Source of the DNA: Actinomycetota bacterium
GTDB taxonomy: Bacteria > Actinomycetota > Humimicrobiia > Humimicrobiales > Humimicrobiaceae
Direction: 5' to 3'
NCBI GenBank assembly: GCA_028697935.1
Contig: JAQVEM010000001.1
Location: 2,475-42,417 of the forward strand
DNA: 39,943 bases
Positions 9,806 through 18,772 of the stretch are shown here, in pieces. The notes beneath the pieces were generated by a model that worked only from the letters and a program-made list of their open reading frames with translations, was not told the DNA's origin and did not search any database. The position numbers and the translations under genes were made by a program. Numbering within the stretch: position 1 is the first letter of the stretch; each line of letters begins with the position of its first letter.

Positions 9806-9976
9806 TTTTTAATCTCACGCAGATTGCGCTGATTCCGCAGATAAGTGCTCTCACAGATAACACAGATTTTAGTTTACCTCTCACAGATTACACGGATAAC
9901 ACAGATAAAAATTTATAATAATAAGATGTTAATATTAGAAGAATTACCGCACGCAGATTGCGCTGATTACGCAGAT

Positions 9977-10126
9977 TTCTTTATTTATGTTAAGAATATT
10001 AAGCACAATCTAAAATTCTGAATTTATCATAGTATATATTATTAAAACCAAAACTGGGCTTAGACATTTCCTTTGCGATTTCAAGAGAGTTAAAATTATA
10101 ATATATTATCAATCATCCATCTGCGT
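9977..10126 (+). repeat. Spacer block D, copy 1
   Basis: About 150 nt that recur in the same orientation, with divergence, at 27108-27256. Shared landmarks are TTCTGAATTTATC near the left end and TTCAAGAGAG near the right. Both copies are followed by an inverted class 2 unit pair and a further shared short segment ending TTTTCATCTCACGCAGAT or its variant. Confidence 0.7.
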
Positions 10127-10170
10127 TATCTGCAAAATCTAAGTACTGTATATTTTCATCTCACGCAGAT

Positions 10171-10315
10171 TAAAGAATTTATAATTATAACATTAATAAT
10201 CATCTAACACTTCAAGTATTTATCGCAGTTTATAGTCATTGAAATAAATCATTTGGCTCAGATATTTTTTATTAGATTCCAATATAGTTAAAATTATAAT
10301 GTTTAATAATCATCC
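10171..10315 (+). repeat. Spacer block C, copy 1
   Basis: About 145 nt repeated in inverted orientation at 25851-25997, with high identity over the whole length including TATCGCAGTTTATAGTCATT. It is bounded by convergent class 2 arrays in both places. Confidence 0.85.
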
Positions 10316-10380
10316 ATCTGCGTTATCTGCGATATCTGCGTGAAATATAAATAATTATGTTACAGATAACACAGATTATT

Positions 10381-10512
10381 GTTTTGTAATAAAAAGAGTT
10401 TAAAGTACTTTACTATAAATTAGATCCTCTTACCTTTTTAATTAAGCTATGAATTTTAGGGTAGGTAAAATATAACAAATTTAGATTATTTTGAATTCTT
10501 ATTATAATTAAA
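10381..10512 (+). repeat. Spacer block A, copy 2
   Basis: This copy covers the full block: it starts with GTTTTGTAATAAAAAG, continues as in 1-115, and ends at class 2 units. Class 1 units (ACAGATAACACAGATT) lie immediately to its left. The inverted copy at 27991-28120 has the same two flanks. Confidence 0.85.
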
Positions 10513-10561
10513 TCCAATCTGCGGAATCCGCGTTTTTATCTGCTTAATCCGCGGGAAAAAA

Positions 10562-11731
10562 TCATACAGGTTCATAGTAAGTATCCGGATCACCTGGATC
10601 ATAAAATTCATTAGTCCAGAACATTGTCAACAACTCCGTATCCCCTATATTAGTAATATTATGTGTAAACCATATCGGCATATCTACATAAGCAGGTTCA
10701 TTCCCATCCAAGATATATTCAATAACTTCAGTAGTTCCATATTTTCGTAATTTAATTGAAGCATTACCTTCAATAACGGCAAAGCGCTCAACTTTTCTAA
10801 GGTGGAAATGATTCCCTCTAATAATTTGTGGTTTAGTGGTTGAATAAGAACTTTGTCCCTTAGACACTGATTTTGCCCATTCTACATAAATACCTCTCTC
10901 ATCTGCATTGATTTTAAACAAACGAGGATAATTATCTAGTGGTATATAGGACCTAAAAGTATTAAAGAGACATAAATCAAAGTAATCACTTAATTCTGGA
11001 AATATGCTATTTTGGTAATACATCTCTTTAAATTCTTGAAGTTTCTCCAAAAGTTCTGAAACTTTATAACTAGCCTGAGATTTTATTTTTAATATCCTGG
11101 GTGGATAATTAAGATTATCTTCTCTAGATTTTCTATTATTTATTGTCTGTGCTAAACTACCATACTTTTCAATTAATTCTATAATAAAATTAACTAATTC
11201 ATTTACATAAATTAAATTCATTTGATTATCTATTTCAATCTTTGGTTCAAGATTATTAACAAGTTGATAGGAAAAGGTAGAAATCACAGAATTGTAGAAA
11301 GGAACTCCAAATGGTCCAAAAACATTAGGTATTATCAATCCTGTAAACATTGCATTGGTTTTATCAGCCCATTTATTTAATAGTTCTCTACCTTCTCGTT
11401 TTGATTTACCATAAGGATTATCAAGAAATTCTTGAAGAGAAGAACTCATAATTACATAAGGTCTTGAAGAAGTTCTTTCAAAAGCAGATATTAACTTTTG
11501 AACCAATTCTATATTCGTTTGATAAAGTACTTCTGGGTTAGAATGTCTATTCATTGCAGCGAGATGAACAATTACATCGCATTCCTTTATGAAAGATTCA
11601 AGCTTACTGGTTTCATTAAAATAATTATCTTCAAAGGGAATAAGAATAAATTTATCCTTAGATAAACTAAGGGTATTAAAGAGGTGAGTACCTATAAATC
11701 CAGATTTGCCTGTAATTCCGATTTTAATCAT
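10562..11731 (-). CDS. capF: CapF: bifunctional SDR reductase with C-terminal cupin (UDP-L-FucNAc pathway)
   Basis: The 389-aa protein has an N-terminal Rossmann SDR domain (GITGKSGFIGTHL, residues 6-18; VHLAAMNR; SSSLQEF with YGKSK) and a C-terminal cupin domain containing GNHFHLRKVERFAV near residue 303, whose His residues bind the metal. This fusion is characteristic of CapF/FnlB, which reduces the 4-keto sugar made by CapE during synthesis of UDP-N-acetyl-L-fucosamine. It directly follows capE (25-nt gap, AGG before the ATG). The stop lies about 5 nt from the end of repeat island 1. Confidence 0.9.
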   Translation of the reverse strand: MIKIGITGKSGFIGTHLFNTLSLSKDKFILIPFEDNYFNETSKLESFIKECDVIVHLAAMNRHSNPEVLYQTNIELVQKLISAFERTSSRPYVIMSSSLQEFLDNPYGKSKREGRELLNKWADKTNAMFTGLIIPNVFGPFGVPFYNSVISTFSYQLVNNLEPKIEIDNQMNLIYVNELVNFIIELIEKYGSLAQTINNRKSREDNLNYPPRILKIKSQASYKVSELLEKLQEFKEMYYQNSIFPELSDYFDLCLFNTFRSYIPLDNYPRLFKINADERGIYVEWAKSVSKGQSSYSTTKPQIIRGNHFHLRKVERFAVIEGNASIKLRKYGTTEVIEYILDGNEPAYVDMPIWFTHNITNIGDTELLTMFWTNEFYDPGDPDTYYEPV

Positions 11732-11756
11732 TAAAACCTAGTTTAGTAATACAACA

Positions 11757-12791
11757 TTAATCATAAAAAGGATGTTTATCTCCTAATCCTAACTCCGCTC
11801 TTACATAATCTACTGTTAACAATTTTTCTTTTATTTCAGGTATTGTTAGTCTTTGAGTATTTTCGGAAGTATAATCTTGCACCTTGCTTACCTTTTGTTG
11901 TCCTTTTTCAAAATATATATCATAGTTTAAATCTCTTGTATCTGCAGGTATTCTATAATAACCTGGTAGTTCTATAGCTTTTGCCATCTCTTCTCTATTA
12001 ACCAGAGTTTCATGTTTCTTCTCTCCATGCCTGGTACCTATTATTTTTATTGTCGTTTTTGTTTCGAAGAGTTCTATCAACGCTTGAGCAAGATCTTGAA
12101 TAATACAAGCGGGAGATTTTTGTACAAAAATATCTCCTTGTTGTCCATTTTGATAAGCATAAATAACTAATTCAACTGCTTCTTCTAAGGACATTAGATA
12201 ACGAGTCATTTCAGGATCAGTAATAGTAATTGGTTTCCCTGATTTAATTTGCTCTATAAACAGAGGAATTACCGAACCTCGTGAAGCCATCACATTTCCG
12301 TAACGAGTTCCACAAAGAACTGTTCCGTTTTCAAGTTGCTGTCTGGAATAGGCAATCATAACTTTTTCCATCAGTGCCTTAGACATCCCCATAGCATTTA
12401 TAGGATACACTGCTTTATCCGTAGAGAGTACAATTAGCTTTTTAGCATTATTAGCAATAGCAGCCTTAATTACATTCTCTGCACCCAAAATATTGGTTTT
12501 AACAGCCTGAATAGGAAAAAATTCACAGGAAGGAACCTGTTTTAAAGCTGCAGCATGGAAAACATAATCAACGCCTAACATCGTATTATCAACGCTATCA
12601 TAATCTCTTACATCTCCTATATGAAACTTTATTTTAGAATTATCATAAAATTTCCGCATATCTTCCTGCTTTTTTTCATCCCGACTGAAAATTCTAATTT
12701 CTTTTATATCCGTATTCAGGAAACGATGAAGTACTGTATTGCCAAAGGAACCTGTTCCACCAGTAATCATTATTGTTTTATTTTCAAACAT
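11757..12791 (-). CDS. capE: CapE: UDP-GlcNAc inverting 4,6-dehydratase
   Basis: The 344-aa SDR enzyme has ITGGTGSFGN at residues 9-18, FHAAALKQVP, STDKAVYPINAMGMSK near residues 122-137 and RYGNVMASRGSVIP. The MxxxK active-site form replacing YxxxK is typical of CapE/FnlA/WbjB, the inverting 4,6-dehydratase/5-epimerase acting on UDP-GlcNAc. It works with CapF and a 2-epimerase; the WecB-type gene at 30510-31658 is the candidate third enzyme. The start overlaps the preceding polymerase stop by 8 nt, with GGGTAA upstream, so translation is probably coupled. Confidence 0.92.
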   Translation of the reverse strand: MFENKTIMITGGTGSFGNTVLHRFLNTDIKEIRIFSRDEKKQEDMRKFYDNSKIKFHIGDVRDYDSVDNTMLGVDYVFHAAALKQVPSCEFFPIQAVKTNILGAENVIKAAIANNAKKLIVLSTDKAVYPINAMGMSKALMEKVMIAYSRQQLENGTVLCGTRYGNVMASRGSVIPLFIEQIKSGKPITITDPEMTRYLMSLEEAVELVIYAYQNGQQGDIFVQKSPACIIQDLAQALIELFETKTTIKIIGTRHGEKKHETLVNREEMAKAIELPGYYRIPADTRDLNYDIYFEKGQQKVSKVQDYTSENTQRLTIPEIKEKLLTVDYVRAELGLGDKHPFYD

Positions 12792-14091
12792 TATTATTTA
12801 CCCTCATTATATAATTATTATTTGATATATCATTATAATTATTAGTGTAAATAAAATTTGCTCCTGGAACAATTAGAAACCAAAAAATCCAGGTATGATC
12901 AGAACCAGTATTTTTTAAAAGTCCCATAGCTACAAAAGCTATAATGCTAAGCATATAATAAGGAATATACTTCTTATTCAGAATTTTCAAATTCCTTTTA
13001 TAATTATCCACAATTAGCCATACCCAAGGCACAAAACCTAATAGTCCAAAAGCAGATAACATATCAAACCACTGAGCATGATTAGTGTGTAATCCACCAC
13101 CACTAATCGGATTACTTAAAAAAGACTCTAAAAGCAAAGGAATTCTCCCTAAACGCCTACCTGCATGATAAGGACTTGCATAATAATCTAGATAGGGATT
13201 TTCTATGGTTAAACCAGCATCAAATAATCTATCACCAAGAACAGAGTGAGGAAAGAATTCAGAGCTTCTATAAAAAATCTGAGCAATTGCAGAAGATGGT
13301 ATTACTAAAACAACTATTAATAATGCTATAACTAAGTATATAATATCTTTTTTGTAATTTTCTCTTAAAAAAATAGCAGTAATTCCGAAAATAGCGGAAA
13401 AGAGCAGAAATGCAGTAATTTTAGCATAGATTATTGAAGAGAAAGATAATAATATAAATAGGATCCATCCTATTTTTTTATAACTTTCTATTTGCAATTT
13501 AATTACCATATATACTAATATAGGAAATATTGAACATAAAGCATTAAAAAAACCATAATCCAATAGTCCTAAATATTTATAATATTCACTTAAGTAAAAT
13601 GTTCCTAAATATATATGAGCTTCTCTTATCGCCTCAGGGTAATTTAAAAAGACCAATAAAGAATTAATTACTCCTAAAAAAGTAAAAATAAAAGCTCTTT
13701 TGCATATTCTTCCCAGCGTAATAAAATCATTTTTATGGATATAGTGATTATATACTAAAAGAGCGATAAAAAGAGGAAAATAATCAATAATAACAGATTT
13801 AATATTCAAATATTGCCCTCTTTCCCAAATAATTATGCTTTTTTCCCATATTAACGGAGTAAATATTATATGAATAGCAAAAAAAACATAAAACGGGATC
13901 AGTGACTTTAAAAAGTATGATTTAGGATATAATATGGCAAACGCTGCAAATACTAATGCACTATAAAAATAGTTTGCATGAAATGGAGACGGTAATTGCA
14001 GAAAAGGTAAAGGGAATAATAATCGGGCTAAATACAGAGTGATGACTATTTCAAGTATAGTATGTCTGGTTATATCAGTTTGAACTTTCAC
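12784..14091 (-). CDS. O-antigen/capsule polymerase (Wzy-like) membrane protein
   Basis: The 435-aa protein is dominated by about ten to twelve hydrophobic helices. A large periplasmic loop contains HAGRRLGRIPLLLESF and GGGLHTNHAQWFDML near residue 334. A GGGxHTxH segment followed by a helix (FGLLGFVPWVWL) is the usual arrangement of O-antigen ligase/polymerase (Wzy_C-like) proteins. With the Wzx-type flippase at 23566-25110 it would form the Wzx/Wzy system. It starts with GTG at 14091 and shares a GTGA overlap with the upstream gene's stop. Confidence 0.8.
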   Translation of the reverse strand: MKVQTDITRHTILEIVITLYLARLLFPLPFLQLPSPFHANYFYSALVFAAFAILYPKSYFLKSLIPFYVFFAIHIIFTPLIWEKSIIIWERGQYLNIKSVIIDYFPLFIALLVYNHYIHKNDFITLGRICKRAFIFTFLGVINSLLVFLNYPEAIREAHIYLGTFYLSEYYKYLGLLDYGFFNALCSIFPILVYMVIKLQIESYKKIGWILFILLSFSSIIYAKITAFLLFSAIFGITAIFLRENYKKDIIYLVIALLIVVLVIPSSAIAQIFYRSSEFFPHSVLGDRLFDAGLTIENPYLDYYASPYHAGRRLGRIPLLLESFLSNPISGGGLHTNHAQWFDMLSAFGLLGFVPWVWLIVDNYKRNLKILNKKYIPYYMLSIIAFVAMGLLKNTGSDHTWIFWFLIVPGANFIYTNNYNDISNNNYIMRVNNNV

Positions 14092-15152
14092 TTAGAATTT
14101 ATCCTCGCTTGTCTTAAGAATTCATCCCAATTACCCATATCTTTCCAGCTTTTTTCACTAACTGGGAATATACCTACTTTTCTTTTTTCATTGATCAGCT
14201 TTTGCGCCAAATCTGTAATATCAAATGGTTCATTATCAGGAATATCTTCCAATACCCTGGGCTCTAATAGGTATAAACCCGTGTTAATTTTAAAGAACAA
14301 ATCTGGTTTTTCTATTATACTAACCAGCAGACCATTATTATTTGTTTCTAAAACGCCATAGGGTATTTTAATATTCATCATTGCTGATACAACGGTTATA
14401 TCATTTTTATTGGATTTATGAAACTTAAGAATATCACTTAAATCTTGATCAACCAGAATATCACAATTACTAACGAAGAAAGTGGTATGAATTTTATTTT
14501 TTAATAAACCCAAACTTCCAGCTGTGCCAAGAAATTTATCTTCTTCAATAAATTCTATATTGTAGGTATCTTGTTTTAAATTTTTAATATAATACTTTAT
14601 CATATCTGATTTATGATTAATAGATAAATAAAAATTATTACATCCTTGTTCCATAAAGAAATCCATTATCTGTTCAAGAATAGTTTTATCTCCAATAGGT
14701 ATTAAGGCTTTGGGTAAAACATTTGTTATAGGTTTAAGTCTTGAGCCAATACCACCAGCCATTATGACTACAGGTAGATTTACAATATTTCCCCGTAATT
14801 TTTCCTCCTTTTTAAAAATATCTTCCCAGTAAATAACATTTTTTATTTCTCCATTTTTATCTACTATAGGCATATATTCATTTCTTCCCTGTAACATATG
14901 TTGTTTAATCTTATCCATATCATCTGTTTCTGAAGCCACAACTACATCTTCTCTAAGTATTTTTCCCACTGAAGTATTTAAATCAATCCCTTTTATTATA
15001 GCTCTCTGAATATCTCCAATACTTAGCATACTATAATATTTTCCATTTTCTACGACTATTAGCAGTTTTTTATTAATTTGATCCATCTGTTTTAAAGCAG
15101 AAGCAATAGATTCAGTTAAATTGATGGTTAGTTCTATAATGTTATTATTCAT
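14088..15152 (-). CDS. Sugar-1-phosphate nucleotidyltransferase with N-terminal CBS pair
   Basis: In this 354-aa protein, residues 1-120 form two CBS repeats (LSIGDIQRAI; NEYMPIVDKNGEIKNVIYW). From about residue 128 a nucleotidyltransferase domain follows: VIMAGGIGSRLKPIT, LPKALIPIGDKTILE, NCDILVD with the metal-binding Asp, and late EKPDLF and FDITD. The same CBS-NTP_transferase architecture is known from PtmE-type enzymes that make GDP-linked amino-sugar precursors, which would suit the legB gene in this window. The exact nucleotide and sugar are not determined by sequence. It overlaps the upstream gene by 8 nt. Confidence 0.85.
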   Translation of the reverse strand: MNNNIIELTINLTESIASALKQMDQINKKLLIVVENGKYYSMLSIGDIQRAIIKGIDLNTSVGKILREDVVVASETDDMDKIKQHMLQGRNEYMPIVDKNGEIKNVIYWEDIFKKEEKLRGNIVNLPVVIMAGGIGSRLKPITNVLPKALIPIGDKTILEQIMDFFMEQGCNNFYLSINHKSDMIKYYIKNLKQDTYNIEFIEEDKFLGTAGSLGLLKNKIHTTFFVSNCDILVDQDLSDILKFHKSNKNDITVVSAMMNIKIPYGVLETNNNGLLVSIIEKPDLFFKINTGLYLLEPRVLEDIPDNEPFDITDLAQKLINEKRKVGIFPVSEKSWKDMGNWDEFLRQARINSK

Positions 15153-16056
15153 TTTTTCTTAAAAACCTAGCGGGATTACCAACCCAAACTTCATTAGAAG
15201 GAATATCGCCTAATACGACCGCACCTGCACCAATTAATACATTATCACCAATTATTTGATGCCCTTTTAGTGTTGAATTTGGTCCTATCCATACATTACT
15301 ACCTATAATAGTAGATCCTGATACATTAACAAGGGCTGTTATAATAACTTGATTACCAATTCCAACATTATGAGCAATATGACATAAGTTATTTATCTTA
15401 GAACCTGAACCAATTATTGTATCAGAAAATGCTCCTCTATCAATACAGGTGTTAGAACCTATTTCCACATAATTTTCAATTATAACTTCACCAATTTGAG
15501 GAAATTTAAATAACTTGCCATCTTCATCTTTAACAAATCCAAAACCAGGATTTCCAATTATAGCTCCAGATTTAATAAGGACATTGTTACCTATTTTCAC
15601 ACAATCACGGATTATCACATTTTCTTGTATTATAGAATTATCTCCAATTACACAAGCATCTATCACGGAATAAGCTCCTATATACACATCTTTACCAATT
15701 TTTGCACCCTGATCAATGATAGCTGTTGGATGGATAATAGGTTTTTCTTTTCTTACAAAAAATTCATTACCGATTTTTGCTATTATTAAATAAGGATTTT
15801 TAACTTGGATGAGCACCTTACCATTTAGTTTCATTTTTTCACTGTAATTGACACCTGGATTTGCAATAATTACTTTTGATATAGAGTTTTCTGCTTTTTC
15901 TTGGGGTTGCTTAGTATTTTGATGAATCCAATCTATATATCTTGAATCACTATTTCTCAATCCTGCTATACCTTCTATCTCAATTCCTTTATATGGTCCT
16001 TGTATTTGGATTACTTGATCTTGAATAAACTTAATTATTTCTTCTAATCTAATCAT
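15145..16056 (-). CDS. LpxD-like left-handed beta-helix acyltransferase
   Basis: About 303 aa when started at the ATG at 16056 (MIRLEEIIKF), which overlaps the preceding gene by 8 nt. A longer frame to 16131 lies inside that gene and has no ribosome-binding site. The C-terminal two thirds are hexapeptide repeats (IHPTAIIDQGAKIG, VIIRDCVKIG, and others) forming a left-handed beta-helix. NNLCHIAHNVGIG near residue 220 carries the catalytic His of the LpxD family. LpxD N-acylates UDP-3-acyl-glucosamine; inside this O-unit operon, next to a PIG-L deacetylase, N-acylation of another amino sugar is equally plausible. Confidence 0.82.
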   Translation of the reverse strand: MIRLEEIIKFIQDQVIQIQGPYKGIEIEGIAGLRNSDSRYIDWIHQNTKQPQEKAENSISKVIIANPGVNYSEKMKLNGKVLIQVKNPYLIIAKIGNEFFVRKEKPIIHPTAIIDQGAKIGKDVYIGAYSVIDACVIGDNSIIQENVIIRDCVKIGNNVLIKSGAIIGNPGFGFVKDEDGKLFKFPQIGEVIIENYVEIGSNTCIDRGAFSDTIIGSGSKINNLCHIAHNVGIGNQVIITALVNVSGSTIIGSNVWIGPNSTLKGHQIIGDNVLIGAGAVVLGDIPSNEVWVGNPARFLRKNE

Positions 16057-17386
16057 AGTAGTTAACTTTTTTATATTCAGGAAATTCTTCTGGATTAAAT
16101 AACAATTCTTTAGGAATTGGTTCATTTTCATAATAATGCTTATATACGGCTTTATAAATATTTACGAGTTTATCCATATTAGCTTTATTATCATATTCTC
16201 TTTCAATAAAAATCTTTGAATTGGTTAACATTTTTTCAACAAGTTCAGGTTCTTTGATCACCCTAAGCATATTATTTGCTAATGAATTAACATCGTCAAT
16301 ATCACTAATTAAAACTGCTTCACCATATTTATTAAGATAAGGAGTTCCTGTTGTCTTATAAGTAATAACCGGAAACCCAAGTATCATTGCTTCTATTATG
16401 GTACCAGATATAACATCAAGTTTAACAGGTAATACCGCATATTTTGCCTGTTGAATATGTTTATGCATATCTGATTGTTTGGGGAAATAGTCAGTAAATT
16501 CAATATTTTCTTTTAACTCTAATTCTTCTATCTTTTTTTCAAGATATTTCTTATAATCAATATCACATTTACCCACAATATTCAAGGTAACTTTTGGATA
16601 TTCTTTTTTTACTAGAGCTAACGCTTGAATTGTATCTTCTATACCTTTTTTCTTTGCCACACCGGCAGCAAAGAAAACAAAATCATATTTCTTTATTACA
16701 TTATTGATCTTTTGTATAGGTATATATGAGGAAGGACAGTAAAAAATAATTGCATTTTGATTATTTCGTAAAATCAAATCTCTATGAATAAGCCCTTCAC
16801 TACAAAAATATTTTATTTTTTGGTGTAACTTTAGTTCTAAATCCCATGTAAATTGATCTACTTCTCCACTGAACTTTTTCCTCAGAGGATTTGTATACAC
16901 CGTTTGAGCAGTAAGTATTAATGGTAAATTTGTAATATCCAAACCTGCGATGGAATAATATGGATTTTCAGAACCTATTAAATTAACAACATCTGGTTTT
17001 ATATCTTTTACAAAACCTTTTATTAAATATCTATTATAATAATATTTTGGTCTTTTTATTCTGAAAAGCTTTCTGAATAGTTTAATAACCATAATATCAT
17101 CATCAGGTCTAAAAAAGTGATAAAATATATTATTATATTTAAAACTATATTTGTTTTTTTTGAGATTCCTGTGAGGAGATATAATATGAATTTCTATTTC
17201 ATTGCGTTTCTCTAATTCGGAGATCAAATTAGTTATCCAGGGGGCAAAATCAAATACTTGTTTTTTTGGTTTGTTTAAAATTCTCCTAATATAATACTCA
17301 AAAGTTTTTTGGGATAAGGGTAACTTATCTCTAACCTCTGGATTAGAAAAATGACAGATTAAAGCTATTCTTAGTAGTCTTGCCAT
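16049..17386 (-). CDS. Glycosyltransferase family 4
   Basis: The 445-aa GT-B enzyme has the C-terminal signature YDFVFFAAGVAKKKGIEDTI, VTLNIVGKCD, IEFTDYFPKQ and DVISGTIIEAMILGFPVITY, where the E-x7-E first Glu is replaced by a D/S-rich segment. It assembles one linkage of the repeat unit; specificity is unknown. AGGAGG just before the ATG lies in the 3' end of the PIG-L gene, and the two genes share one base (TAATG). It is the second gene of the compact operon. Confidence 0.87.
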   Translation of the reverse strand: MARLLRIALICHFSNPEVRDKLPLSQKTFEYYIRRILNKPKKQVFDFAPWITNLISELEKRNEIEIHIISPHRNLKKNKYSFKYNNIFYHFFRPDDDIMVIKLFRKLFRIKRPKYYYNRYLIKGFVKDIKPDVVNLIGSENPYYSIAGLDITNLPLILTAQTVYTNPLRKKFSGEVDQFTWDLELKLHQKIKYFCSEGLIHRDLILRNNQNAIIFYCPSSYIPIQKINNVIKKYDFVFFAAGVAKKKGIEDTIQALALVKKEYPKVTLNIVGKCDIDYKKYLEKKIEELELKENIEFTDYFPKQSDMHKHIQQAKYAVLPVKLDVISGTIIEAMILGFPVITYKTTGTPYLNKYGEAVLISDIDDVNSLANNMLRVIKEPELVEKMLTNSKIFIEREYDNKANMDKLVNIYKAVYKHYYENEPIPKELLFNPEEFPEYKKVNYYD

Positions 17387-18063
17387 TAATACCTCCTAAA
17401 AAGTGACATAAAAGCTTCTGCATACATAACCCCAATTCTTGAACCCCGAAAAGCGGCTAAACCTTTTATCGCATAGACACTTCTGGGTAATGGGTCAGGC
17501 ATAATTTCAGTTTCATATAATTTTATAATTTCAATTTTTTTATCTATATAATCAGAAATATCTACAAATGTATTAGGTATAAAAGCATTTTCTAATAAAG
17601 CGGGAGCAAATTCGGTCTCTGAGAGTGTTTCATACATTAATATACTTTTTATAAAGGGATATCTATAATTTTTTGTGCAAGGATAAATTGCTTGAAATGA
17701 TATTCTATGATCAGACTGAACATCACTTCTATTAGGTATATATAAAATATCAGGTTTAATATTATATATAACTTCACTTATTTTACTTATTAATTCTGAC
17801 AGAGAAATAGTATCTATAATCCTTTCATAAAATTTTAAGTTTATAAAATTATTAAATTCATATGAGCTGACAACTTTACCTATAATCTTCTGAACTTTCT
17901 CTACGATTTCAGGACTAAAATCAAAAGGATGATTATTATCCATATCAGTAATATTTAACCAGTTGATTGTATCGCCGTTCGCTTTATGTTTGAGAATAGT
18001 TCCCCCACATCCTAAAGTTTCATCATCAGGATGTACCGAAATAAATAATACATTTCTTTTCAT
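17386..18063 (-). CDS. PIG-L/LmbE-family zinc deacetylase
   Basis: The 225-aa protein has SVHPDDETLGCGG at residues 9-21 (HPDDE, metal ligands) and RSDVQSDHRIS near residue 116 (distal metal ligand His). PIG-L family enzymes remove N-acetyl groups from GlcNAc-type sugars or their conjugates. It is the first gene of the seven-gene polysaccharide operon running to capF. GGAGG occurs 11 nt before the ATG. Pairing with the LpxD-like acyltransferase two genes downstream suggests exchange of an acetyl for another acyl group on an amino sugar, which is an inference. Confidence 0.88.
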   Translation of the reverse strand: MKRNVLFISVHPDDETLGCGGTILKHKANGDTINWLNITDMDNNHPFDFSPEIVEKVQKIIGKVVSSYEFNNFINLKFYERIIDTISLSELISKISEVIYNIKPDILYIPNRSDVQSDHRISFQAIYPCTKNYRYPFIKSILMYETLSETEFAPALLENAFIPNTFVDISDYIDKKIEIIKLYETEIMPDPLPRSVYAIKGLAAFRGSRIGVMYAEAFMSLFRRY

Positions 18064-18301
18064 ATATTACTTAACCTCCATATAACTTATATAAAATTTA
18101 ATTTAATGCACATATTACTAATATGTTATAACCTTATCCTTCCTCCAAATACTATGCATTAATAAAGTTATGTTTTTATACATATAGTATATTTCTTTCT
18201 ATTGCCCCCAAAAGAATGGGAAAGTAAAGGTAATGTATCTTTATTTGGATAGAGGGAACGGATGAAATCAATGATTGGTTGGTATTCCATAGTCTACAAA
18301 T

Positions 18302-18772
18302 TAGTCCACCAATTTACACAAATTAAGGAGAATCCACAAATTTACACAAATTAACACGAATTTATAAGATGAGGCGTTTATATACTAAACTTGAGGATCC
18401 AAAGTTGACTAATAAGCCAACTCTAAGTTTGGTAGCCTTTAGGTAGTTTAATAATTGAGAGATATGATCGTTAGAGATTTCTGCAAGAGCTTTTACTTCA
18501 ACAATTATATTATCAAAGCATAAAAAATCGGCTTTATAACATTTATCTAGGGTTTTCCCTTTATATACTATACGAATATCCTTTTCTTTTTCAAAAGGTA
18601 TTCCTTGCTCTAAAAATTCAAGCATTAAAGATTCTTGATATACAGCTTCAAGAAATCCCGGTCCCAATTCCTTATGAACATTCATACACGCTCCAATTAT
18701 CTTGTAGCATTCTTCTTTATACATAATATCATTATTCATAATTCAAGTAAAATTGTGCAAATTGGTGGACTA
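18302..18772. mobile_element. Candidate 471-bp GxxExxY element with inverted class 3 ends
   Basis: The left end TAGTCCACCAATTTACACAA (18302-18321) is the inverted complement of the right end at 18753-18772 with one mismatch in 20. Class 3 units (CCACAAATT, ACACAAATT, AACACGAATT) continue inside the left end to 18363. The only gene inside encodes GxxExxY protein 1. The right end supplies the TAG stop of legB, so the element lies exactly at the 3' end of that gene. No flanking target duplication was identified with confidence. Mobility is inferred, not shown. Confidence 0.6.
18362..18739 (-). CDS. GxxExxY protein 1 (PD-(D/E)XK-like)
   Basis: The 125-aa protein has the name-giving motif GFLEAVY at residues 28-34 and a PD-(D/E)XK-like core: D71 (KADFL), E81 and K83 (VEVKA), then a helix with QLLNYLKA and the ending VGLLVNFG. 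Family members resemble nucleases but their biochemical role is unsettled. The stop codon falls inside the last class 3 unit and the start lies 14 nt from the right-hand array, so gene and repeats form one unit. It is 30 nt downstream of legB and could be read from that transcript. No clear ribosome-binding site was seen. Confidence 0.85.
   Translation of the reverse strand: MNNDIMYKEECYKIIGACMNVHKELGPGFLEAVYQESLMLEFLEQGIPFEKEKDIRIVYKGKTLDKCYKADFLCFDNIIVEVKALAEISNDHISQLLNYLKATKLRVGLLVNFGSSSLVYKRLIL

Larger units (their letters stand above)
9814..10557. repeat. Repeat island 1 (class 1 and 2 arrays with blocks C, D, E, A)
   Basis: A 744-nt gene-free island. It opens with a class 2 array whose CTCACGCAGAT head faces the pseudogene on its left. 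It closes with inverted class 2 units (TCTGCGG, TCCGCG) whose head abuts the capF stop codon. Between them are further class 1 arrays near 9850, 9877-9907 and 10361, class 2 arrays at 9950-9978 and 10314-10343, and spacer blocks that recur elsewhere. No open frame or RNA gene was seen. Confidence 0.8.

Noticed and set aside
15145..16131. Longer start for the LpxD-like gene at 16131
   Set aside because: It lies inside the preceding glycosyltransferase gene, has no ribosome-binding site, and the extra 25 residues do not fit the family.
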